NCBI GenBank assembly: GCA_028289405.1
Contig: JANQPP010000162.1
Location: forward strand, 1 to 37,573
Direction of reading: 5' to 3'
Source of the DNA: Pirellulales bacterium
GTDB lineage: Bacteria; Planctomycetota; Planctomycetia; Pirellulales; JANQPP01
DNA: 37,573 nucleotides
Shown: positions 1 to 6,603 of the stretch, piece after piece
Numbering within the stretch: the first letter of the stretch is position 1
Layout of the letters: every line of letters starts with the position of its first letter
The notes under the pieces: model-generated
What the model saw: only the letters and a program-made list of their open reading frames with translations
Told to the model about the DNA's origin: nothing
Database searches by the model: none
Made by a program: the position numbers and the translations under genes

Positions 1-639
1 CTGGGAGTCGATACAGAGATTTTCCACCCACTTCCGATGGCCGAAGCGCGACAACGTTACGGATTATCGGACGACGAGTTCGTCGCACTCTTCGTGGGCA
101 GCCTCACGGCGGAGAAGGGCGTGTTGCTGTTGCTGCAGGCAATTGAACATCTACAACATCGCGGCACAAAGGCGTCTCTGCTGCTCGTCGGTCAGGGACC
201 TTCCGAGGCCAAGTTGCGGCATCGCGCGAGGCATCTCCCGTCACCTCATCTCGTGCGGTTCTTGGGGAGGTGTTCGCCTGAAAAATTGGCCGCGCTCTAC
301 AGCGCCGCCGATGTGACGGTTGTGCCCAGTTCCCGCGAAAGCTTCGGCTTGGTGCATACCGAAGCCATGGCCTGTGGCTGTCCCGTCATTGGCACGACGC
401 CTGTTTGGGGCGAATTGATTCCCTCGCCGCGTTGTGGCAAAGCGCTGCCGGTCACCACGGATGCCCAGTCATTGGCTGCGGCGCTTAACGAATTTCACCC
501 TGAAAGTGGGCCTCGCGAGGAGATTCGCGCGCATGGTGAGGCTTGGAGTTGGCAAAGTCTGATTGCTCAATATGAAGACATGTATCAAATCGTGGCAACC
601 ATCAGCACGCCCCCGATTTCCGTGCGCCGCGCCGCGTAG
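1..639 (+). CDS. GT4-family glycosyltransferase, C-terminal part (5' end outside window)
   Basis: The reading frame is open from base 1. It encodes LGVDTEIFHP before the first ATG at 37, the phrase that normally links the two Rossmann domains of GT-B family 4 enzymes, so the gene starts upstream of the window and 37 is not the true start. The visible 212 residues are the nucleotide-sugar-binding domain: a VALFVGSLTAEKGV strand-loop (the usual G-x-L-x-x-x-K-G phosphate-binding segment), a LLLVGQGP strand, and the E-x7-E motif in SRESFGLVHTEAMACG. GT4 enzymes transfer sugars from activated donors on the cytoplasmic face of the membrane. The downstream flippase and FkbM methyltransferase on the same strand suggest a role in building a surface polysaccharide or glycan. 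The exact sugar and acceptor cannot be told. Confidence 0.9.
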   Translation: MGVDTEIFHPLPMAEARQRYGLSDDEFVALFVGSLTAEKGVLLLLQAIEHLQHRGTKASLLLVGQGPSEAKLRHRARHLPSPHLVRFLGRCSPEKLAALYSAADVTVVPSSRESFGLVHTEAMACGCPVIGTTPVWGELIPSPRCGKALPVTTDAQSLAAALNEFHPESGPREEIRAHGEAWSWQSLIAQYEDMYQIVATISTPPISVRRAA

Positions 640-680
640 GCGCTGACGGATGGGACGCAAGCATCCCAGCGGCAAGCATC

Positions 681-2165
681 ATGGCAACTTCAGAAAAACC
701 CACCTCACGCACCACGCTGCTCCGCCACTCGTTTTGGTTCGCGGCGGCCGGCGCGATCAACAAGTCGGCGGGCCTGTTGCTGCTGCCCGTGTATACCGGC
801 TGGCTCTCCACCGAAGAATACGGCCTGTTGGCCTTGGCGTTGGTGCTGCGGACATTGATCGAGAATGTGGCCCACCTGGGAATGGGCGGCGCTGTTATCC
901 GCGAGATCCTGCACGAAAAATCGGATCCTTGCCGCACGCTGGGCACCGCGCTCATTTTCTTGGGTCTGGAAACAACGTTGCTATGCACCGTGCTCGTCTC
1001 GTCCGCCCCCGCGATTTCCTCTTGGATCCTGGGAGATGCTTCCGCCGCGCCCTTGATCACCTTGGCCGCCATGAGTGCCATTCCGGGAGTTGTGGTGGCC
1101 CTCGCGCTGGCCCGGCTGAGGGCCGAACATCGCGCGCGGGACTTCGCGCTGGGTTCGATATTCCAATTCGCTTCCAGCGCGGTGTTTGGCGTCGTGGCCG
1201 TGGTGGTGTTGGAGCGAGGAGCCATGGGCGTGCTGGAGGCGGGGTTGTCCGCGAATATCCTCCTGGCCGGGCTGTTGTGGCCGCTGATACGTGGCGGCGG
1301 AAAACCGGCCTGGGACTCGCACCTCCTGCGGAGGATGCTGCGTTTCAGCCTGCCACTGGTGGGAACGATGCTCGTGGCCCACGTCATGACCTCCAGCGAT
1401 CGGTTTTTCCTGGCGAATTTCGCCACGATGGCGGAAGTCGGTCTGTATGCCGTGGGCTACCAACTCGGCATGGCCATGAATCTGCCGGTGCAGGCCGTGC
1501 AATGGGCCTGGCCCGCCTGCCTGTTTTCCCTGGCAAGCGAACGGGGAGCCCAAGAGAAACTAGCCGGCCTGGTTCGAGATTACACGGTGGCCATGGCGGG
1601 CATGGCGGTCGCCGTCTGCTTGTTCGCCGAGGAATTGTTGTGGGCTTTGACGCCCGCCTCGTACCACGCCGCTTCGGCTATCGTGCCTGGTGTCGTGGCG
1701 GCCTGCTTTCTCAACGGCTGGCGGCACATGTCCAACTCCGCCCTGGCCGTGCGCAACCGCACTTACCTGGCGCTGCCCTGCGGGCTCGTCGCCGCCGGGC
1801 TGAACTTGGTACTGAACGCCTGGTGGATCCCGCAGCATGGCTGGCGGGGAGCCATCGCGGCCACGGTCATCTCCTACGGCGTGTGGACAGCGTTGCAATT
1901 CGCGGCGAACCAACGCGTCTGGCGGATCCCCTACCCCTGGAAATCGATCCTGTGGACGGTCGGCACGGGGATATCGCTCGTGCTGCTCGCCCAGACCATG
2001 CCCGACGTTGCCTGGCCTTGGCGATTGGCGGGCAAAGTCGGCTTGCTCACGCTGTTTCCCTTGCTCACCGTGCCACGGAGCCTGACCTGGCTCGCGCGGC
2101 GACTGCATGCCTGGACCGACCGGGAACAAAAACCCGCTCCTTCGCCTGCCTGGAAAAGCCCATGA
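681..2165 (+). CDS. Polysaccharide flippase (Wzx / MATE-like oligosaccharide transporter)
   Basis: This is a 494-aa very hydrophobic protein with about 12-14 predicted membrane segments. The N-terminal pattern (LLRHSFWFAAAGAINKSAGLLLLPVYTGWLSTEEYGLLAL) is typical of the Wzx/RfbX polysaccharide biosynthesis family, where a first helix is followed by Y-T-x-x-L-x-x-x-E-Y-G. Proteins of this family move lipid-linked oligosaccharides across the cytoplasmic membrane. The ATG at 681 is preceded by no obvious Shine-Dalgarno. The gene lies 41 bp after the glycosyltransferase stop and its TGA overlaps the ATG of the methyltransferase (ATGA at 2162-2165), which points to one transcription unit. The substrate is unknown. 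Confidence 0.9.
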   Translation: MATSEKPTSRTTLLRHSFWFAAAGAINKSAGLLLLPVYTGWLSTEEYGLLALALVLRTLIENVAHLGMGGAVIREILHEKSDPCRTLGTALIFLGLETTLLCTVLVSSAPAISSWILGDASAAPLITLAAMSAIPGVVVALALARLRAEHRARDFALGSIFQFASSAVFGVVAVVVLERGAMGVLEAGLSANILLAGLLWPLIRGGGKPAWDSHLLRRMLRFSLPLVGTMLVAHVMTSSDRFFLANFATMAEVGLYAVGYQLGMAMNLPVQAVQWAWPACLFSLASERGAQEKLAGLVRDYTVAMAGMAVAVCLFAEELLWALTPASYHAASAIVPGVVAACFLNGWRHMSNSALAVRNRTYLALPCGLVAAGLNLVLNAWWIPQHGWRGAIAATVISYGVWTALQFAANQRVWRIPYPWKSILWTVGTGISLVLLAQTMPDVAWPWRLAGKVGLLTLFPLLTVPRSLTWLARRLHAWTDREQKPAPSPAWKSP

Positions 2166-3127
2166 AAACCCCCGCCACACCAACGCAATCCATTGCGCTG
2201 GGAGACACGGCACCGGCCGGCCTGCCGCCCCGGTTGCGGGCCTACCGCGCCGTTGCCGACCGACTACAAACGTGGCAATTTCGCGGGCACGGACGGCTCT
2301 GCCAGGCTTGGGCACGAGTATTGTTTCCCCGCCTGCCGGGCGAGACTTGCCTGCCCACGCCGTGGGGGTTCGCGCTGCATGTCGATCCGCGTCGCGGCAA
2401 GGGCCTGGAGCAGGCGCTGTTTTTTCAGGGCACGTACGAAACCGGCACGCTGCACATCATGCGGCAAGTGCTGCGGCCAGGTGATACGTTTGTCGATATC
2501 GGAGCCAACATCGGGCTGATGAGCCTGTTCGCCGCGCGGCAGGTCGGCCCCGCCGGACAAGTCCACGCCTTTGAACCGCTGCCGGCGACCAGGACACTGC
2601 TGGAAAAGAATGTGGCGGCGAATGGCCTGGCACATGTCCGCGTGCATTCCACGGCACTGGGAGCGAACCGGGAAACCCGACCGCTGTTCGCGCATGCCGA
2701 GCGAAACCGGGGCTGTGCCTCCTTCCTGCCTGGCGAGGAAGAAACCATGGCCCATACGGCGGAGATCCGCCCTTTGGAGGACGTGCTGCCGGCCACGGAC
2801 ACACCGCCGAGGATGATCAAGATCGACGTGGAGGGCTGGGAACTGGACGTGCTGCGCGGTGCGGCACGCGTGTTGAGCAACCCCTGCCCGCCCGTCTTGT
2901 GCGTGGAATGCACGGCCCCCACTCCGCCCAGGGACGACCATCGGCAGGCGCTGTGTGATTTGCTTCGTGAGGCGCACGGCTACGAGCTATTCCTGCTCGC
3001 CGGCAGCAAGGAGCGGCCCTCACCCTTGGTACTTCTGCCAGCGGACGCCCCACCTCCGCGACACGACAATCTATTCTGCATCCCCGGCTCGCGATTGGAG
3101 GAGTTTCGGAGTTCGCTAGGCACCTGA
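2162..3127 (+). CDS. FkbM-type SAM-dependent methyltransferase
   Basis: The 321-aa protein has a class I methyltransferase core: motif I VDIGANIG (about residues 111-118), an acidic loop VHAFEP (134-139) and IKIDVEGWE (about 219-227). The I-K-x-D-V-E-G-x-E signature is specific to the FkbM family, which commonly O-methylates sugars in surface polysaccharides, glycolipids or macrolides. The frame stays open far upstream (to about 650), but translation is expected from 2162, where the ATG overlaps the flippase stop. The neighbours suggest that it decorates the exported glycan. It is the last gene of the (+) cluster; a different cassette with its own promoter starts about 20 bp downstream. Confidence 0.9.
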   Translation: MKTPATPTQSIALGDTAPAGLPPRLRAYRAVADRLQTWQFRGHGRLCQAWARVLFPRLPGETCLPTPWGFALHVDPRRGKGLEQALFFQGTYETGTLHIMRQVLRPGDTFVDIGANIGLMSLFAARQVGPAGQVHAFEPLPATRTLLEKNVAANGLAHVRVHSTALGANRETRPLFAHAERNRGCASFLPGEEETMAHTAEIRPLEDVLPATDTPPRMIKIDVEGWELDVLRGAARVLSNPCPPVLCVECTAPTPPRDDHRQALCDLLREAHGYELFLLAGSKERPSPLVLLPADAPPPRHDNLFCIPGSRLEEFRSSLGT

Positions 3128-3146
3128 GAAAAATTTTTTACCACTG

Positions 3147-3174
3147 TTGACCGAGGATGATCTGCGGGTATATT
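3147..3174 (+). promoter_or_regulatory. Sigma70-like promoter of the retron-like cassette
   Basis: TTGACC (3147-3152) and TATATT (3169-3174) are separated by 16 nt, close to the sigma70 consensus, with a predicted start near 3181. It lies only 20 bp after the methyltransferase stop and just ahead of the structured, non-coding stretch, so it would give the putative ncRNA its own transcript. It is a prediction from sequence alone. Confidence 0.55.
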
Positions 3175-3180
3175 CAAGCC

Positions 3181-3440
3181 ACTCTGGCTAACTGCCGGTG
3201 TGATCTTTGGCAACTGATTTGGCCCTTCTGAAAAATCCTCGCTGTCCCGCGCGCCCTCGGGCGAAGGCGGTGCCTGACGCATCCGCGTCGGGAGCGATCC
3301 ACGTTGATCGCGTTCGCGCCTAGCGCGTACCGGTGTATTTGGGGTGATTGCCGGTGCATCGATGCATCTGCGGTCATTCGACCCAATCCCTCCGAAGAGG
3401 TTTTCGACCTCTTTTTTTCCATTCGAGGAGTCGTTTTTCA
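3181..3440 (+). ncRNA. Candidate retron msr-msd-type non-coding RNA
   Basis: This is a gene-free stretch directly upstream of the HTH/RT operon. A long-range inverted repeat brackets it: TGAAAAATCCTCG at 3229-3241 pairs with 3424-3429 (6 bp) and 3434-3440 (7 bp), with a 4-nt bulge on the 3' arm, as the a1/a2 arms of retrons do. Inside lie consecutive hairpins: CCGC/GCGG plus CGCC/GGCG (3247-3270), GACGC-ATCC-GCGTC (3276-3289), GCGATC-6nt-GATCGC (3294-3311), CGCGC-CTA-GCGCG (3315-3327), a 9-bp bulged stem 3341-3350/3384-3392 that could be an msd stem, and AAGAGGT/ACCTCTT (3395-3413) followed by seven T. A T-run just before a2 also occurs in Eco1/Ec86 (from memory). I could not identify the branching guanosine, and the 5' end is inferred from the promoter. 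If the terminator-like hairpin really stops transcription, the RNA would lack the 3' arm, so the boundaries are uncertain. Confidence 0.5.
3394..3418 (+). terminator. Terminator-like hairpin before the HTH/RT operon
   Basis: An AAGAGGT stem (3395-3401) pairs with ACCTCTT (3407-3413) around a TTTCG loop, and T continues to 3418. This has the form of an intrinsic terminator or attenuator. It separates the structured RNA from the first protein gene at 3466, which could give a discrete short RNA plus partial read-through into the operon. Alternatively it is simply a hairpin of the msd. Confidence 0.5.
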
Positions 3441-3465
3441 CCATTTCCTTTCACAAGGAGGTCGT

Positions 3466-3756
3466 ATGGCTGAAAGACATTTTCGAGGAGGGCCTGTTCG
3501 ATCGCCCAGCGAATTCCTCCGTGCGTCTGAAAGTCGCGCGGTAGAAGTCCGCAAGCTGCTGAAAAAATTTCAACAGCGAAAAGGCGATCAACTAGGAGGG
3601 ATCATGGATGACGCATTGCAGTTGGCCGAAACCATCGAGCATTTAGCTCGATACGGCCAAGGGTGCGATGCGGAACAAGCCGTCGAAATCACATTCCGTG
3701 TGGAGATATTAATCTCCCTGCTGGATGCCGAGATTGACAGCTTGCTTGCGTCTTGA
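3466..3756 (+). CDS. Small helical protein of the retron-like cassette (unknown function)
   Basis: The product is a 96-aa protein with no family I recognise. The ATG at 3466 has an excellent Shine-Dalgarno (AAGGAGG at 3455-3461, 4 nt away). The protein is charged at its N-terminus and then looks fully alpha-helical (SESRAVEVRKLLKKF; DDALQLAETIEHLARY; EQAVEITFRVEILISLLDAEIDSLL), consistent with a small dimerising or partner protein. A second in-frame ATG at 3604 is also preceded by a strong AGGAGGG (3594-3600), so a 50-aa form could be made. It lies between the putative ncRNA and the HTH gene, same strand, 61 bp before the HTH start. Its position suggests an accessory (effector or antitoxin-like) component, but that is inference. 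Confidence 0.6.
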   Translation: MAERHFRGGPVRSPSEFLRASESRAVEVRKLLKKFQQRKGDQLGGIMDDALQLAETIEHLARYGQGCDAEQAVEITFRVEILISLLDAEIDSLLAS

Positions 3757-3817
3757 CGTTGAAGCGCATTGGAATATGCGTGACCCAAATAGACTGTTTA
3801 TTAGGAGCCTTCCCTAG

Positions 3818-4132
3818 ATGCAAAATGGTATCGGAAAGGCCATAAGAATATTGCGGCAGGCCAAGGAATGGAAGCTCAAAGAGCTCGCGGATCGAGCGCA
3901 GATAAGCGTTTCATTTCTGAGCCTCGTCGAAAGCGGCGAACGTCAGCCGTCGCTCGACGTAATTCGTCGAATTGCAAAAGCGCTGAGGATACCATCCGAA
4001 GCGCTGGTCTTGATGGCACTTGGAAGCGATGAAGAATTGAAGTCGTCGAACGAGCGAACACAAAAACTGCGTTCGGCGATTGAATCACTCGCCGACCAGG
4101 AAAGAAAGCTGCGAGAATTGCTCGGAGAATGA
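3818..4132 (+). CDS. XRE-family HTH protein paired with the reverse transcriptase
   Basis: The 104-aa protein has a classic XRE/Cro helix-turn-helix over residues about 6-62: GKAIRILRQAKEWKLKELA, then DRAQISVSFLSLVESGERQPS and LDVIRRIAKALRIPSEAL. A charged helix follows (ELKSSNERTQ...DQERKLRELLGE, about 72-104) that could form a coiled coil. AGGAG lies at 3803-3807, 10 nt before the ATG. The stop codon overlaps the ATG of the RT gene (ATGA at 4129-4132), so the two proteins are translationally coupled and probably act together. HTH proteins are one of the known partner classes of retron RTs, where they can act as effector or regulator. A repressor of the upstream promoter is the other simple possibility. 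Confidence 0.85.
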   Translation: MQNGIGKAIRILRQAKEWKLKELADRAQISVSFLSLVESGERQPSLDVIRRIAKALRIPSEALVLMALGSDEELKSSNERTQKLRSAIESLADQERKLRELLGE

Positions 4133-5232
4133 GAGGGATGGATCTCACCCGGAATCATCTCATCACGCCAAACGACGTCGCGCAAGCGGTGGGTTGCACG
4201 GAAAACCGACTTTGGCGAATCGCTCGCAACATCGAGGACTATTATTATCCAACGAGGATTCAAAGAGGCGGTAAGAAATCTCGGCCACTTGACGTGCCGA
4301 AAAAGCCATTGATGAATCTACATCGGAAGTTGCACGCGTGGTTTCAGAAAAAAAAGTGTTTTCACAATTCGGCGCACGGCGGAGTCCGAGGACGGTCGTG
4401 TTTTTCCAGCGCGAGACGTCATCTGGGTAAGCGATTTGTCTGCACTCGAGATGCAAAGGACTGCTATCCGTCTATTTCGCCGTCGGCAATCAAACACGAG
4501 CTGAGTAAGATCGGATTCCGGACCGACACGGCCCAGTTGCTCAGTCTGCTTTGCACGGTACGCGGCGGATTGCCCCAGGGCTCGCCCACAAGCGGGGACA
4601 TACTGAATTTGTTTCTATACCGCATGGACCAAACGCTCTCATCCAAAGCGGGAAGTTGGGGAGTGGCGTACTCTCGATTCGCCGATGATTTTGTCTGTTC
4701 TGGCAAATCGCGACAGAATACGGAACGAGTAGCGGAGTCTATGGAGAGTGCTCTTCGTGAAAAGGGGATCGACGTAAACGCCAAAAAGAAACGGGCATCT
4801 GGATACCAACCGTGCCACGTACGGCAACACGTACATTCGATCCATGTCAACTCACGAAGTGATACCAACATTTGCCAAGAACACCGAGACAAAATCCTGA
4901 AGCTCGCAGAGCGGTATTGGTCCGCATGCAAATCCGTCCAACCGGAATCCCTGCCACGTTTGGCCAAGCTACGCGATAGTCTTCGAGGGTGGCTCTACTA
5001 TTGCCGGCAAGCCGATAAGTCCCCTGCTCGCGAAATCAAACGCATACTCGACAGAGGGGACCGGCGAGTTCGTAATCGCCTAAAGCGTTTCGGACTTAGC
5101 GCACACAAGAATAAGTGGTGGCTGGTCTCTTCGAAACGAAATGAGCCCCGACACTTAGCCATTGCATGGCAAAGGCAGATCGACAAGCAGGAATCCGCAG
5201 ACGCTCACTTCGCCGCAGCGGCCGGTTCCTGA
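4129..5232 (+). CDS. Retron-like reverse transcriptase
   Basis: This 367-aa protein has the RT blocks in order. HNSAHGGVRGRS (79-90) matches the N-x(5-6)-F/V-x-x-G-R-S block of bacterial RTs. Motif A is TRDAKDCYPSI (catalytic Asp108). Motif B is GGLPQGSPTSGDILN (146-160). Motif C is YSRFADDF with Asp186 and Asp187. A motif D-like segment is VNAKKKRAS (216-224). Length, lack of a maturase or endonuclease domain, and the LPQGSPTS and H-x-G-K phrases fit retron RTs better than group II intron or DGR RTs. Two departures are notable: FADD in place of the usual YADD, and VHSIHVN (235-241) where retrons normally have the V-T-G block. The last nine residues are encoded within the overlap with nqrM and are Ala-rich. 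The gene looks visibly less GC-rich than its neighbours, as expected for acquired DNA. A non-retron defence RT remains possible. Confidence 0.85.
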   Translation: MRGMDLTRNHLITPNDVAQAVGCTENRLWRIARNIEDYYYPTRIQRGGKKSRPLDVPKKPLMNLHRKLHAWFQKKKCFHNSAHGGVRGRSCFSSARRHLGKRFVCTRDAKDCYPSISPSAIKHELSKIGFRTDTAQLLSLLCTVRGGLPQGSPTSGDILNLFLYRMDQTLSSKAGSWGVAYSRFADDFVCSGKSRQNTERVAESMESALREKGIDVNAKKKRASGYQPCHVRQHVHSIHVNSRSDTNICQEHRDKILKLAERYWSACKSVQPESLPRLAKLRDSLRGWLYYCRQADKSPAREIKRILDRGDRRVRNRLKRFGLSAHKNKWWLVSSKRNEPRHLAIAWQRQIDKQESADAHFAAAAGS

Positions 5233-5423
5233 TGCTCGGCCGTGAAGCGGTCGCAGGACTCGGGGGCGGAGCAGGCGTCGCACATGGGGCGGCCCTGTTC
5301 GTCTTGCAGGCCGGCAAGTCCGCCGCAGCTTCCCCTAATGCGGCGGTTGCTGAACAGCACGCCCACGGCCATGGCGGCGAAGGCCAACAAAAACACGCCG
5401 GCGGTGATCATAAACGTATTCAT
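5205..5423 (-). CDS. nqrM: NqrM, Na+-NQR maturation factor (DUF539)
   Basis: This small 72-aa protein has one N-terminal membrane helix (MITAGVFLLAFAAMAVGVLF) followed by RRIRGSCGGLAGL and PMCDACSAPESC. The cysteines in this arrangement are the hallmark of NqrM, which delivers the iron held between NqrD and NqrE. The ATG at 5423 overlaps the stop of apbE (ATGA at 5423-5420), so it is the last gene of the nqr operon, in the apbE-nqrM order seen in many bacteria. Its 3' end overlaps the convergent reverse transcriptase gene by 28 bp. Confidence 0.93.
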   Translation of the reverse strand: MNTFMITAGVFLLAFAAMAVGVLFSNRRIRGSCGGLAGLQDEQGRPMCDACSAPESCDRFTAEHQEPAAAAK

Positions 5424-6514
5424 GGCACCTCTGCTTCCGGTTTGGAAGGTTGCGGCGAAATATACGCCTCGAAACTTCCCGCGAAGCTTTCCCGCAGGGC
5501 ATTTCCGTCCCGGGTGAGCAGGTAGGCGGCAGCCCCCCGCGACTCGGCAAATTCGAGCCCAGCTCGCGGACCCAACACGAGGATCGCCGTGGCCAAGGCG
5601 TCCGCTTGCAGGCAATTCTTCGCCACCACGGAAACGCTGGTCAAGGCGTGTTCCACGGGCCGGCCGGTGCGGGGATCCAAAATGTGAGAATAACGCTGGC
5701 CGTCGATTTCCACGAAATTGAAGTAGTCGCCCGAGGTGGCCAGCCCTCCCTCGCGGAGTTCGAGCACGCGCTGCCCCACGGCGGACCAAGGGGACTGGGG
5801 GTCCCGCAAGGCGACCCGCCAGGGGCTGCCGTCCGGCTTGGCTCCCCGCACGCCAATTTCGCCGCCGATGTCCACCATGCAGCCGGTAACCTGCTCCTGG
5901 CTCGCCAGGCGGACCAGTTCATCCACGGCGTAGCCCTTGGCGATCGCCGAAAGATCGAGGTAAATGCCCGGCAACGTCTTACGTAGCGCCGGTGGATCGG
6001 CTTGCGTCTCGACGGCGCGAAAATCGACGCGAGCCCGCGCCTGTTCGATGGCTTCCTCGGTGGGTATGTCTTCGGTGCTCGGCTCCGGGCCGAAGTTCCA
6101 AAGGTTGACCAGCGGCCCCACGGTCGGATCGAAGGCACCGTCCGTTTGGCGGCTGATCTCCAGCGCCGCGTCCACGACTTGCACGACCTCTTCCGAGACG
6201 GGAAACCAATCGTCCCCCGTGTGTGCGTTGAAGCGGGAGAGTTCGGAGTCGGGCCGGTACGTGGACATTTGGGCGTTGATCGCCTCGAGGCGGTCTTTGA
6301 TCCGATTTCCCAGCGCGGCCAGATCGACCTCGGCGCCCGGTTTCACTCCGAGCTTGACGAGGTAATACGTCCCCATGGTTTCGCCGCGAATGGCCAGCGG
6401 CGGAGAGGCCGTGTTTCCACACGCGGTCGCGCCGATGATCAACAGGCCCGCCAGACACCGGCAAGCGGCGCGAAAGGTCCGACTATTTTGGAAACCGCGT
6501 GGGCCGTCATTCAT
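5420..6514 (-). CDS. apbE: FAD:protein FMN transferase (lipoprotein)
   Basis: The 364-aa product is ApbE, which uses FAD to attach FMN covalently to threonine in NqrB and NqrC. The start at 6514 gives a lipoprotein signal peptide (CRCLAGLLIIGATAC, lipobox cysteine at 32), placing the enzyme on the outer side of the membrane where its targets are modified. Family motifs are RGETMGTYY, FDPTVGPLVNLW, GYAVDEL, VDIGGE and HILDPRTGRP, followed by ADALATA. The frame is open upstream to 6700, but that extension does not look like protein. It lies 89 bp after nqrF and is coupled to nqrM. Confidence 0.95.
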   Translation of the reverse strand: MNDGPRGFQNSRTFRAACRCLAGLLIIGATACGNTASPPLAIRGETMGTYYLVKLGVKPGAEVDLAALGNRIKDRLEAINAQMSTYRPDSELSRFNAHTGDDWFPVSEEVVQVVDAALEISRQTDGAFDPTVGPLVNLWNFGPEPSTEDIPTEEAIEQARARVDFRAVETQADPPALRKTLPGIYLDLSAIAKGYAVDELVRLASQEQVTGCMVDIGGEIGVRGAKPDGSPWRVALRDPQSPWSAVGQRVLELREGGLATSGDYFNFVEIDGQRYSHILDPRTGRPVEHALTSVSVVAKNCLQADALATAILVLGPRAGLEFAESRGAAAYLLTRDGNALRESFAGSFEAYISPQPSKPEAEVP

Positions 6515-6603
6515 GGCAATTGGTTTTGGCAACACATAGCAACAACAACGGCGGCTGCGATTCGATACGTGCAACCAATTGAAGCCGATCGAACCGACCG
6601 ACG

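Noticed and set aside
602..1426. Long minus-strand open frame
   Set aside because: It lies opposite the flippase gene, has low-complexity composition, no family likeness and no start context.
650..2161. Upstream extension of the methyltransferase frame
   Set aside because: The Arg/Gly/Pro-rich translation is a frame shadow of the flippase; the methyltransferase begins at 2162.
3128..5232. Group II intron or diversity-generating retroelement
   Set aside because: The RT is short with no maturase or endonuclease domain; no intron domain V-like hairpin, and no TR/VR repeat pair was seen.
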